Assembly (NCBI GenBank): GCA_002429045.1
Contig: DIYM01000031.1
Span: 1 to 52,012, forward strand
Direction of reading: 5' to 3'
Length of the DNA stretch: 52,012 nt
Origin: Phycisphaerales bacterium UBA6054
GTDB taxonomy: Bacteria > Planctomycetota > Phycisphaerae > Phycisphaerales > UBA1924
Of this stretch, positions 36,294 to 43,188 are shown one piece after another. The stretch's first letter is position 1; the number at the start of each line of letters is the position of its first letter. The translations under genes were made by a program, and so were the position numbers. The notes under the pieces were generated by a model. That model had not been told where the DNA came from and searched no databases. It saw only the letters and a list, made by a program, of their open reading frames with translations.

Positions 36294-36851
36294 ATGACGA
36301 ACGCCGGGACCGATCGGGATTCTGTTGCCAAGGCCATCGCGGACGCGTCGCTGCTCCGCGGGACGTTCACGCTGCGGTCCGGGCGGACGAGTTCGTATTA
36401 TCTGGACAAGTACCGGTTCTCGACCCGTCCCGAGGTGCTCGGTCCGGTCGCCGAGTTGTTCGCCGAGCGCGTGGCGGTGTTGAGCGACTCGGCCGGAGGG
36501 GTCGACCGGCTGGCCGGGGCGGAACTGGGCGGCATCCCGCTGGTCGCCGCGGCATGCCTGGTCACCGGGCACCCGACGCTCTTCGTCCGAAACGCCAAGA
36601 AAGACTACGGCACCGCCAAGCAACTCGAGGGCACGATCGAGCCCGGCGATCGGGTCGTGTTCCTCGAAGACGTCGCGACCACGGGCGGTCAAGCGCTCGA
36701 AGCGGTCGGGGTGCTGCGTGAGGCCGGGGCGAGCGTCGTCGCGGTTGTCGCGGCGATCGACCGCGAGGAGGGCGCCCGGGAGAACATCGAGGCGGCCGGG
36801 TTGCGGTTCGAGGCGCTGTTCACCAAGCGGGACCTGGGTATCGACGATTGA
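36294..36851 (+). CDS. pyrE: Orotate phosphoribosyltransferase
   Basis: 185 residues. It makes OMP from orotate and PRPP in pyrimidine synthesis. Family signs: 'LLRGTFTLRSGRTSSYYLDKY' at the N-terminus, 'AGAELGGIPLVAAACLVTG', the flexible-loop Lys pair in 'RNAKKDYGTAKQLEG', and the PRPP-binding motif 'VVFLEDVATTGGQALEAV'. The arsR promoter starts inside its last codon region. No other pyrimidine genes are in the window. Confidence 0.95.
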   Translation: MTNAGTDRDSVAKAIADASLLRGTFTLRSGRTSSYYLDKYRFSTRPEVLGPVAELFAERVAVLSDSAGGVDRLAGAELGGIPLVAAACLVTGHPTLFVRNAKKDYGTAKQLEGTIEPGDRVVFLEDVATTGGQALEAVGVLREAGASVVAVVAAIDREEGARENIEAAGLRFEALFTKRDLGIDD

Positions 36852-36877
36852 CTTCTTTGCACCGCGGTGCATATATT
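36848..36877 (+). promoter_or_regulatory. Promoter of the arsenic operon
   Basis: TTGACT at 36848-36853, an 18-base spacer and TATATT at 36872-36877, unusually close to the sigma-70 consensus for this window. It starts 8 bases before the arsR GTG, so the mRNA should be leaderless or nearly so. Confidence 0.6.
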
Positions 36878-36890
36878 GCATCATCGTGCA
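36858..36890 (+). promoter_or_regulatory. Double palindromic operator of the arsenic operon
   Basis: A perfect 14-bp palindrome TGCACCGCGGTGCA (36858-36871) lies between -35 and -10. A second related one, TGCATCATCGTGCA (36877-36890), overlaps the arsR start codon. Their centres are 19 bp apart, about two helical turns, so two ArsR dimers could bind one face and block polymerase. Confidence 0.6.
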
Positions 36891-37284
36891 AGTAATAGAC
36901 GCCAAGCCGGAACCACGCCCGACCACGCCGGAGGACGCCAGCCGGCGCCCGGGGCGTCTGGACGGTCTGCTGGATCCCGCGCTGTTCAAGGCGTTGGCCG
37001 ATCCGACGCGGGCCCGCCTGATCGCGTGCATCGCTCGGTGCGGGCGTGGGTGCTCGGTGAAGGAGATCTCGGCGTGCTGCTCGGTGGACACGTCGGTGGT
37101 GTCGCGTCATCTCTCGGGGCTCGAAGCCGCGGGCCTGCTCTCCAGCGAGCGCGCGGGGCGGGTGGTCCGTTACCGGGTTCGGTACGGATCGGTGAGCGCG
37201 ACGCTGCGCGGGATCGCCGACGCGTTCGACGCGTGCGTGGCGGATGACCGGGGCTGCGGCGGAGAGCGTGATGGGTGCTGCTGA
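36886..37284 (+). CDS. arsR: ArsR-family arsenite-responsive repressor
   Basis: 132 residues. The winged helix-turn-helix is clear: 'LFKALADPTRARLIACIARCGRGCSVKEISACCSVDTSVVSRHLSGLEAAGLLSSERAGRVVRYRV'. Candidate metal-binding Cys residues lie in 'CIARCGRGC' and 'ACC' next to the recognition helix, plus a Cys-rich tail ('CVADDRGCGGERDGCC'). This differs from the classical CVC site and suggests another sensor arrangement. The GTG at 36886 is placed by the promoter and sits in its own operator. It overlaps arsC by 14 bases. Confidence 0.9.
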   Translation: MQVIDAKPEPRPTTPEDASRRPGRLDGLLDPALFKALADPTRARLIACIARCGRGCSVKEISACCSVDTSVVSRHLSGLEAAGLLSSERAGRVVRYRVRYGSVSATLRGIADAFDACVADDRGCGGERDGCC

Positions 37285-37711
37285 GGACGACCGGTTGCGG
37301 GTGCTGTTCTTGTGCACGGGCAACTCGTGCCGCAGCCAGATGGCCGAGGGCTGGGCGAGAGCGCTGAAGGGCGACTCGATCGACGCGTACTCGGCCGGCA
37401 CCGAGCCGCACGGGATAAACCGGCTCGCGGTCGAGGCGATGCGCGAGGCGGGCGTGGACATCTCTTCGCACGCCAGCAAGCACCCCGACGAGATCGGCGT
37501 GGCGTTCGATGTGGTCGTGACGGTGTGCGGCTCGGCGCACGAGACCTGCCCGGTGTTCCCGGGCGGCGCCAGGGTGGTGCACCGCGGGTTCGACGATCCG
37601 CCGGCGCTGGCGCGGGACGCCCAGCGTGACGACGAGGCCCTGCCCCACTACCGGCGTGTGCGCGACGAGATCCGCGCGTTCATCGAGACACTGCCCGGCG
37701 GGATCGCCTGA
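37271..37711 (+). CDS. arsC: Arsenate reductase, thioredoxin-coupled (low-molecular-weight phosphatase fold)
   Basis: 146 residues. Arsenate to arsenite reduction. The CX5R loop is 'FLCTGNSCR' (Cys15 to Arg21), and the relay cysteines Cys86 and Cys93 in 'VVVTVCGSAHETCPVFPG' are spaced exactly as in the S. aureus plasmid enzyme. A phosphatase Asp is expected in 'RGFDDPPALA'. The ATG at 37271 has GGAG 6 bases upstream and lies within the arsR end. Second gene of the operon. Confidence 0.95.
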   Translation: MGAAEDDRLRVLFLCTGNSCRSQMAEGWARALKGDSIDAYSAGTEPHGINRLAVEAMREAGVDISSHASKHPDEIGVAFDVVVTVCGSAHETCPVFPGGARVVHRGFDDPPALARDAQRDDEALPHYRRVRDEIRAFIETLPGGIA

Positions 37712-37736
37712 TCCAGCCAAGCAAGGAGACACAGCG

Positions 37737-38705
37737 ATGAAGGACCAACCGAGCACACGCGACGAGCCGTGCTGTGATCCCTCAGCGGGCTGCTGCGCCG
37801 GTGCGGGGATCCCGGAGGTCGGGGCGTTGGCGGAGGAGCGTCTGCGTTCGACCGTGCGTGCCGGGTACGCGGAGATCGCCAAGTCCGGGAGCTGGTCTGA
37901 GGCCCGGGGCGACCGGAGCGCCGATCCCGAGGGGGGCGCGGCCTGCTGCTCGGGCGGGGGGTGCTGCGGGCCGACCGACTTCACTGCTGGGCAGCTGGCG
38001 CAGGCGATCGGGTACAGCGACGATGAGCTGGCAACCGCCCCGGAGTCGGCCAACATGGGGCTCTCGTGCGGCAATCCGACCGCGCTCGCTTCGCTCAGCC
38101 CGGGCGAGGTCGTGCTCGACCTCGGCTCGGGGGGCGGGTTCGATTGCTTCATCGCGGGCGGCAAGGTGGGTGCGGCCGGGCGTGTGATCGGTGTGGATAT
38201 GACGCCCGAGATGATTGGTAAGGCCCGCGCGAACACGCCCTCGTACGCCGAGCGGACCGGGCACGACAACGTCGAGTTCCGGCTCGGCGAGATCGAGCAC
38301 CTCCCGGTGCCCGACTCGAGCGTGGATGTTGTGATCTCGAACTGCGTGCTGAACCTCGCCCCCGACAAGGCGCAGGTGTGGCGCGAGATCGCCCGCGTGC
38401 TGCGTCCCGGGGGGCGGGTCGCGGTGTCGGACCTCGCGTTGCTGCGCGAGCTGCCCGAGGCGGTCCGTGCCGACGCCGAGGCGTTGGTCGGCTGCGTGAG
38501 CGGGGCCGTGCTGGTTGAGCAGACGCGCTCGCAGATGATCGGGGCGGGGCTGACCGAGATCCGGCTGACGCCGAAGCCGGACTATGTCGACGCGATGTCT
38601 TCGTTCCGCGACCCGCTGTACGAGCGGATGGTCGCGGGTCTTCCCGAGGGGACCGGGCCGGGCGATTTCATCACGAGCCTCGATATGGAAGCGCGGAAGC
38701 GGTGA
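37737..38705 (+). CDS. arsM: Arsenite S-adenosylmethionine methyltransferase
   Basis: 322 residues. The ATG at 37737 follows AAGGAG at 37723-37728. The SAM-binding Rossmann motif is 'VVLDLGSGGGFDCF' (residues 126-138), with the acidic 'GVDMTPEMI' after it. Conserved arsenic-binding cysteines are recognisable: Cys111 in 'MGLSCGNP', the Cys in 'ISNCVLNLAPDK', and one in 'VGCVSGA'. A Cys-rich N-terminus ('CCDPSAGCC', 'CCSGGGCC') is typical of bacterial ArsM. It turns As(III) into methylated, volatile or exportable forms. The aquaporin starts inside its stop codon. Confidence 0.95.
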   Translation: MKDQPSTRDEPCCDPSAGCCAGAGIPEVGALAEERLRSTVRAGYAEIAKSGSWSEARGDRSADPEGGAACCSGGGCCGPTDFTAGQLAQAIGYSDDELATAPESANMGLSCGNPTALASLSPGEVVLDLGSGGGFDCFIAGGKVGAAGRVIGVDMTPEMIGKARANTPSYAERTGHDNVEFRLGEIEHLPVPDSSVDVVISNCVLNLAPDKAQVWREIARVLRPGGRVAVSDLALLRELPEAVRADAEALVGCVSGAVLVEQTRSQMIGAGLTEIRLTPKPDYVDAMSSFRDPLYERMVAGLPEGTGPGDFITSLDMEARKR

Positions 38706-39394
38706 GCGACGCGGCGAGCCGGACGGCGGGATCAACGGGGCTGAACGCGATCGCGGCCGAGGGGTTCGGCACGTTCTGCCTCGTGCTCGCGGGCACCGGC
38801 GCGATCGTGATCAACGACGTCTCGGGCGGGGTGGTGACGCACGCCGGCGTGGCGGTCGTGTTCGGGCTGGTCGTGATGGCGATGATCCACGCGTTCGGCG
38901 ACATCTCGGGCGCCCACATCAACCCCGCGGTGACCGTCGCTTTCTGGGCGTCGGGGAGGTTCCAGGGCAAGCGTGTCCCGGGCTATCTGATCGCCCAGTC
39001 TGTTGGGGCGTTCGGGGCGTCGGCCCTGCTGCTCGCGATGTTCGAGGGTCATCCGACGCTGGGCGCGACACTGCCGGTCGGGGCGGTGTGGCGGTCGTTC
39101 GTCCTCGAGGTTGTGCTCACGTGGATCCTGATGACCGTTATCTTCTCTGTTGCGACCGGATCGAAAGAAAAGGGTCTGCTGGCGGGGGTCACCATCGGGG
39201 GCGTGGTCGGGCTCGAAGCGATGTTCGCCGGTCCGATCTGCGGGGCGTCGATGAACCCGGCGCGTTCGCTCGCGCCGGCCCTGGTGTCTGGGAGCACCGA
39301 GCACCTGTGGCTGTATCCGGTTGCCACGACGCTCGGGGCGTTGCTGGCGGTGCCGACAGCGATGCTGCTCTACCCGAAAAAGGCCGGTGAATGA
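38702..39394 (+). CDS. MIP-family aquaporin/aquaglyceroporin of the arsenic operon
   Basis: 230 residues, six membrane helices and two half-helices with the NPA motifs 'GAHINPAVTV' and 'GASMNPARSL'. The second NPA is followed by Arg, the selectivity-filter residue. The GTG start overlaps arsM by 4 bases, so it is translationally coupled. In Sinorhizobium an aquaglyceroporin (AqpS) in an ars operon lets arsenite leave down its gradient; the same is inferred here, since no ArsB or Acr3 pump is in the operon. Methylated arsenic species are another possible cargo. Confidence 0.92.
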   Translation: MSDAASRTAGSTGLNAIAAEGFGTFCLVLAGTGAIVINDVSGGVVTHAGVAVVFGLVVMAMIHAFGDISGAHINPAVTVAFWASGRFQGKRVPGYLIAQSVGAFGASALLLAMFEGHPTLGATLPVGAVWRSFVLEVVLTWILMTVIFSVATGSKEKGLLAGVTIGGVVGLEAMFAGPICGASMNPARSLAPALVSGSTEHLWLYPVATTLGALLAVPTAMLLYPKKAGE

Positions 39395-39397
39395 GGC

Positions 39398-39640
39398 TCA
39401 GAGCACCCACATCAGCATGAGACCGATCATCACCGCGACCACCGCGATGGCCCACGCCGGGACGCGCCCGGGCGGGCGTTCGATCAACTCCCCGCAGTGC
39501 GGGCAGACCTCGGCCTGGTCGTAGAGGCTCTTGCCGCAACTCGGGCAGGGGACCAACTCGTCCCCGAAGCGGTCGAGGTCCTCGGCGGAGGGGCCCTCGG
39601 GGTCGAGCCCCTCGGCGATGTCCCAGTCGGTGGGCGGCAT
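39398..39640 (-). CDS. Small zinc-ribbon membrane protein
   Basis: 80 residues. An acidic N-terminus, a double-Cys ribbon 'CPSCGKSLYDQAEVCPHCG' (residues 32-50) and a C-terminal membrane helix (AWAIAVVAVMIGLMLMWVL). The start at 39640 lies 5 bases after TAGGAT on the minus strand. Role unknown. It converges with the aquaporin gene (3-base gap). Confidence 0.75.
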   Translation of the reverse strand: MPPTDWDIAEGLDPEGPSAEDLDRFGDELVPCPSCGKSLYDQAEVCPHCGELIERPPGRVPAWAIAVVAVMIGLMLMWVL

Positions 39641-39651
39641 GCCGCATCCTA
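39641..39651 (-). promoter_or_regulatory. Leaderless -10 element for the small zinc-ribbon gene
   Basis: On the minus strand TAGGAT (39651-39646) is followed by 5 bases and the ATG. Confidence 0.55.
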
Positions 39652-39661
39652 GATCGGGGCC

Positions 39662-39817
39662 CTAGCCGCCGATCCGGAGCGGGACGTAGTCCGGCTCCTG
39701 GCCCGAGACGGCCAGGTAGATCAGCAGGGCGATGATGCCCACGCCGACCAGGGCATAGAGGGCGTCCCAGAACCGGTCCGACGTCTCCCGCTTGGGTCTT
39801 TGATCGCGCTTCGGCAC
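39662..39817 (-). CDS. 51-residue single-pass membrane protein
   Basis: The GTG at 39817 gives a basic start (PKRDQRPKRETSDRF), one membrane helix (ALYALVGVGIIALLIYLAV) and a short tail. The start is supported by TAGTAT 5 bases upstream on the minus strand. A longer reading back to 39946 would run through the flagellin upstream region and lacks support. Function unknown. Confidence 0.6.
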   Translation of the reverse strand: MPKRDQRPKRETSDRFWDALYALVGVGIIALLIYLAVSGQEPDYVPLRIGG

Positions 39818-39829
39818 GGGTGATACTAC
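39818..39829. promoter_or_regulatory. Overlapping divergent -10 elements
   Basis: On the minus strand TAGTAT (39828-39823), 5 bases before the GTG at 39817. On the plus strand the same bases read TACTAC (39824-39829), a candidate -10 for the flagellin gene at 39875. Confidence 0.4.
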
Positions 39830-39874
39830 CGGCCATGCCAGAAACCGGGCTTCAGACGGGCCCGCGAACGCCCG

Positions 39875-40654
39875 ATGGCCCGGCCCGTGATCTCGCTTCC
39901 CGCCAGCCTGGGCTCGGCTTCGCTCCGCATGCTGTCCTACCACCAAGACACCGCGGCGACATCGCTGGAACGCCTGGCAACCGGCAAGAAGGTCAACCGG
40001 GCCGGCGATGATCCGAACTCGATCGCCCCGATCGACGAGTTCACGGCGCGGATCGCGGGGATCAACACGCGGCTCGAGCGATTCGAGTTCGAGGAGGCAC
40101 GCCTGGGCGCGACCGAGGGCGGTCTGGGCGTGATCCAGGATCTCGTGCTGGAACTCAAGGGGCTGGGCATCACCGGCGCGAACGGCGCCGGGCTGTCCGA
40201 GGCTGAGCGCGAAGGCGTCCTGACCGAGGTCGGGAGCATCATCGACGCGATCGGGCGGGTGACAAGCGGCACGTTCTTCGGCGGCGATCAGATCCTCGCA
40301 GGGCTGGGCCCGGACCTGTCGGGCCTGACCGAGGCGATCGCCGACGACCCCGAGGCGGCCCAGGCGATGATCGACGGGGCGGTCGACGAGGTCGCCGGGC
40401 GTCGTGCCGGCATCGGAGCGAGGCTGAACCAGATCGACGCCGAGCGGAACACGCTGCTCTCCGAGTTGGAGGGCAACACCGCGGCGCTGTCGGCGCTCGA
40501 AGACACCGATGACGCGAGAGAGTCCGCGGAACTCGTCCGGGCGCAGATCCTCGAGCAGGCGACCGTCAAGGCGATCCTTGTCGAGCGCGAGCAGGCGGAT
40601 CGGGTGCTGGATCTGATCTCGTCGGTCCCGCCCGTGAAGCCCGCTGGGTTGTGA
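39875..40654 (+). CDS. Flagellin-like protein 1 (short)
   Basis: 259 residues. The N-terminal D0/D1 pattern is clear ('DTAATSLERLATGKKVNRAGDDPNSIAPIDEF', then a long amphipathic helix 'INTRLERFEFEEARLGATEGGLGVIQDLVLELK'). The C-terminus 'ARESAELVRAQILEQATVKAILVEREQADRVLDLI' is the matching D1/D0 helix. A small middle domain (about residues 110-190) replaces the large D2/D3. The FlgL junction protein has the same fold, so FlgL cannot be excluded. Start without a strong ribosome site. A second flagellin follows 122 bases later. Confidence 0.75.
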   Translation: MARPVISLPASLGSASLRMLSYHQDTAATSLERLATGKKVNRAGDDPNSIAPIDEFTARIAGINTRLERFEFEEARLGATEGGLGVIQDLVLELKGLGITGANGAGLSEAEREGVLTEVGSIIDAIGRVTSGTFFGGDQILAGLGPDLSGLTEAIADDPEAAQAMIDGAVDEVAGRRAGIGARLNQIDAERNTLLSELEGNTAALSALEDTDDARESAELVRAQILEQATVKAILVEREQADRVLDLISSVPPVKPAGL

Positions 40655-40764
40655 TCGGGCTCCCGTTCTCGGACGCGCGGTAAGACGGGCAGCGCGTGCC
40701 GACCCGGTCGGTCCGAGTTGATGCGGGTTCGCGAGATTGACCGGTTTGGTCGGCCCGTGTTTCC

Positions 40765-40776
40765 GATGATGGAATC
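40765..40776 (+). promoter_or_regulatory. Candidate -10 for flagellin 2
   Basis: GATGAT at 40765-40770, 6 bases before the GTG. It departs from the TA-N-N-N-T pattern in its first base. Sigma-28 use is possible because CCGATGAT (40763-40770) resembles GCCGATAA. Confidence 0.35.
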
Positions 40777-41268
40777 GTGAGTATCGTCAACAGCGCCATC
40801 TCGGGGACGTTCCGTTTGAACGAGATCCAGGCCGCCCAGCAGCAGGCGTTCGGGCGGGTGTCGACGGGTCTGCGGATCACGCGTGCGGCGGACGACCCCG
40901 CGGGGCTGATCGCGTCCGAGGCCCTGGGTGCTCGGGGCGGCGAGTTGGACGCGCAGATCCGGGCGATCAGCCGGCAGAGCGACCAACTGAGCATCTCGGA
41001 AGCCGCCATCGAGGCCTCGCGTCCCGGCGTCCAATCGTCGATCGAGCGTGCCGAGATCGGGCTGCAGCAGCGTGCGTTGGCGAGCGAGCGGCGGGCGGCG
41101 GAGACCGAAGCCATCAACACGGCCGCGGCGCGGTCGTCGGTCCGAGACGCCGATTTCGCCCGCGAGTCGGGTGCGCTGGCCGGCGCGGATGTCCGCCAGA
41201 AGGCGGCGATCTACGCGATCAAGGCGTCGCGAGAAGCCCAGGCCGGCATCATCGATCTGATCGCTTGA
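40777..41268 (+). CDS. Flagellin-like protein 2 (minimal, 163 residues)
   Basis: The N-terminus 'GRVSTGLRITRAADDPAGLIASEAL' is the flagellin D1 signature. The C-terminal 'SSVRDADFARESGALAGADVRQKAAIYAIKASREAQAGIIDLI' corresponds to the usual 'DADFA.E...L.....LQQA' end. The variable surface domains are absent; only the D0/D1 rod remains, which is about the minimum that can polymerise. The GTG at 40777 lies 6 bases after GATGAT. The sequence CCGATGAT there also resembles a sigma-28 -10 site, with only a partial -35 match. Confidence 0.85.
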   Translation: MSIVNSAISGTFRLNEIQAAQQQAFGRVSTGLRITRAADDPAGLIASEALGARGGELDAQIRAISRQSDQLSISEAAIEASRPGVQSSIERAEIGLQQRALASERRAAETEAINTAAARSSVRDADFARESGALAGADVRQKAAIYAIKASREAQAGIIDLIA

Positions 41269-41389
41269 GCGGCTGTTGACCGGCGGTTGCTCACGAACGG
41301 TCTCGGGCCCCGCCAAAATTCCCTAAAAAAGGTGGTACTCCGGCGTTTTTGGTCTTTGATCATCCCTGATCAGGGGTAGTCTCGTGTTC

Positions 41390-41405
41390 GGAAACGGTTG
41401 TTTCC
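41390..41405 (+). other. Hairpin in the 5' leader of the first exported paralogue
   Basis: GGAAAC 41390-41395 and GTTTCC 41400-41405 with a GGTT loop, 38 bases before the ATG. A perfect palindrome CCCTGATCAGGG lies upstream at 41364-41375, next to a TAGTCT (-10 candidate). Confidence 0.4.
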
Positions 41406-41443
41406 AGAAGAGAGATGGCACCTGTTCTTGTGGGGAGAGAGAC

Positions 41444-42145
41444 ATGATTCGTACGGCTGCTTTGGTGGGGTTGGCCGGGGCTTCGTCCCTGGCGGGCGCC
41501 CAGACCCTCGACTTTTCCGGGCTTGTTCACGGCGAGATCGTCAACAGCCAGTTCGCGGGCGCGGGTGTGACGATTTCGGCCGTCAACCCGAACCGTTCGT
41601 TCGACCTCGCGGTCGCGTTCGACACCACGATGACCGGGACCTCCGACCCGGATCTCGAAGACCCGTTCGAGACCGGCAACATCGACGGCAGCACGTTCCT
41701 TGGCAACGTGCTGATCCTCCAGGAGAACGACACGGGGATCGGCGACGGCATCGCCGATGACCCGGACGACGAGGGGAGCCGCCCCGCCGGGCAGTTGATC
41801 TTCGACTTCGACACCACCATCCAGAGTCTCGGGTTCGACCTGGTCGATCTGGAAGGCGCGGTCTCGGAGACCAGCAGCATCGAGTTCTTCCTGGGCGGCT
41901 CGTCCGTGCTGAGCATCGATTTCTCGGAGTTCGAGGCGGGCGGCGCCTTCGACATGGGCGCGGTGTACGGCAATAACTTCTTGAACCGGATCGATCCGAT
42001 CACGGTGTCGGGCGGGTTCGATCGCGCCGTGATCAGCCTGGGCGGCTCGGCCGCGGTCGACAACGTGTCGTTCGCCGTGCCCGCTCCCGGCGCGGCGGCG
42101 TTGCTCGGTCTGGGCGGGCTTGTCGCCGCCGGACGCCGCCGCTGA
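41444..42145 (+). CDS. Exported protein with C-terminal sorting tail, tandem paralogue 1
   Basis: 233 residues. ATG after GGGGAGAGAGA. A signal peptide (MIRTAALVGLAGASSLAGAQ) and a beta-rich body follow. The end 'VPAPGAAALLGLGGLVAAGRRR' is a PEP-CTERM-like membrane/sorting tail: small-residue Pro-Ala-Pro motif, hydrophobic stretch, Arg cluster. Highly similar to the following gene, e.g. 'VNPNRSFDLA', 'GFDLVDLE', 'EFEAGGA', 'FDRAV.SLGGS'. No domain is recognised; the body may be a beta-sandwich. It ends before a good terminator. Confidence 0.85.
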   Translation: MIRTAALVGLAGASSLAGAQTLDFSGLVHGEIVNSQFAGAGVTISAVNPNRSFDLAVAFDTTMTGTSDPDLEDPFETGNIDGSTFLGNVLILQENDTGIGDGIADDPDDEGSRPAGQLIFDFDTTIQSLGFDLVDLEGAVSETSSIEFFLGGSSVLSIDFSEFEAGGAFDMGAVYGNNFLNRIDPITVSGGFDRAVISLGGSAAVDNVSFAVPAPGAAALLGLGGLVAAGRRR

Positions 42146-42215
42146 TCCGTTCTGGCTCGACAGGCCTCGCCCGAGCGGATCTTGCTCAAGCGGATCCTCT
42201 GGCCGATCGTTTCAC

Positions 42216-42252
42216 AACCGGCCCGCCCGCCGAACCGGGCGGGCGGTTCTTT
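42216..42252 (+). terminator. Intrinsic terminator after paralogue 1
   Basis: 42216-42229 (AACCGGCCCGCCCG) pairs with 42236-42248 (CGGGCGGGCGGTT) with one bulged G, followed by CTTT. Confidence 0.75.
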
Positions 42253-42416
42253 GCGCCGTTATCGGCGTCCGGCGCGTTGCGAGGCGCACGACCCGGGCAG
42301 GCGGGCGGGCGGGGGAGAATGGGCGACCAACCCGCGGGCGTTCGGCGTGGCTTGCCGTAGATTGTCCTTTGCCGAGGGTCTCGTGTTCAGCGGGTCTCCG
42401 GCGGGGAGACACAGGC

Positions 42417-43118
42417 ATGACGGGACGCATCGCACTGATCGTGTTGGCCTGCGGGGGCGCGTCGGCTTCGGCGGACGTGATCGACTTCGAGGGCTTGGAG
42501 CACGGGCTGATCGTGGACACGCAGTTTGCCGACCGCGGCATCCTCGTGGAGGCGGTCAATCCGAACCGTTCGTTCGACCTGGCGGCGGTGTTCAACACGA
42601 ACCTGATGGACACGCGCGACCCGGATCTGCAGAGCCCCTGGAGCGTGGGCAACCTGCCCGAGAGCACCGACATCGGGAGCATCCTGATCATCCAGGAGAA
42701 CAACAAGGGCGTCGGGGACGGGATCGCTGACCGTCCGGACGACGAGGGGCGGCGGGCCGCGGGTCAGTTGATCTTCGGGTTCGACCGGGTCGTGCGGTCG
42801 ATCGGGTTCGATCTGGTCGATCTCGAGAGCGCGACTTCCGAGAGCAGCCTGCTCGAACTGTTCCGCGGCGACACGTTGATGCTGTCGATCGGCTTTGCCG
42901 AGTTCGAGGCGGGGGGCGCGTACGACAACGGCGCGATCTACGGCGACAACTCGCTCAACCGCATCGGCCCGATCGATGTCGCGGGAGGGTTCGACCGCGC
43001 TGTCTTCAGCCTGGGCGGATCGGGCGGGCTGGACAACATCAGCTACGTGCTGCCCGCCCCCGGGGCGATGGGGGCGCTGGGCATCGGGGGTCTGCTGGCG
43101 GCCCGTCGGCGCCGCTGA
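42417..43118 (+). CDS. Exported protein with C-terminal sorting tail, tandem paralogue 2
   Basis: 233 residues, exactly the length of paralogue 1. ATG after GGGGAGA. Signal peptide (ALIVLACGGASASA). The body shares blocks such as 'VNPNRSFDLA', 'GDGIADRPDDEG' and 'FGFDRVVRSIGFDLVDLE'. Sorting tail 'PAPGAMGALGIGGLLAARRRR'. The leader also shares GTCTCGTGTTC with the first copy, so the duplication included the regulatory end. A TAGATT at about 42357 may be its -10. Confidence 0.85.
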   Translation: MTGRIALIVLACGGASASADVIDFEGLEHGLIVDTQFADRGILVEAVNPNRSFDLAAVFNTNLMDTRDPDLQSPWSVGNLPESTDIGSILIIQENNKGVGDGIADRPDDEGRRAAGQLIFGFDRVVRSIGFDLVDLESATSESSLLELFRGDTLMLSIGFAEFEAGGAYDNGAIYGDNSLNRIGPIDVAGGFDRAVFSLGGSGGLDNISYVLPAPGAMGALGIGGLLAARRRR

Positions 43119-43188
43119 CCCCACCGGACGTATTGAACAACGCCGGGCACGTTTCGAGGGTGCATGCGTACGCGCGCGGGTCGTGCGG

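Noticed and set aside
39835..40011. ATG at 39835 with a 59-codon frame overlapping the flagellin start
   Set aside because: Out of frame with flagellin and composed of Pro/Gly/Arg; most likely chance, though TACTAC lies 5 bases before it.
41415..41436. TGGCAC followed by a T-rich stretch as a sigma-54 promoter upstream of the exported paralogue
   Set aside because: The -12 GC element is missing at the required distance, so it does not fit the -24/-12 rule.
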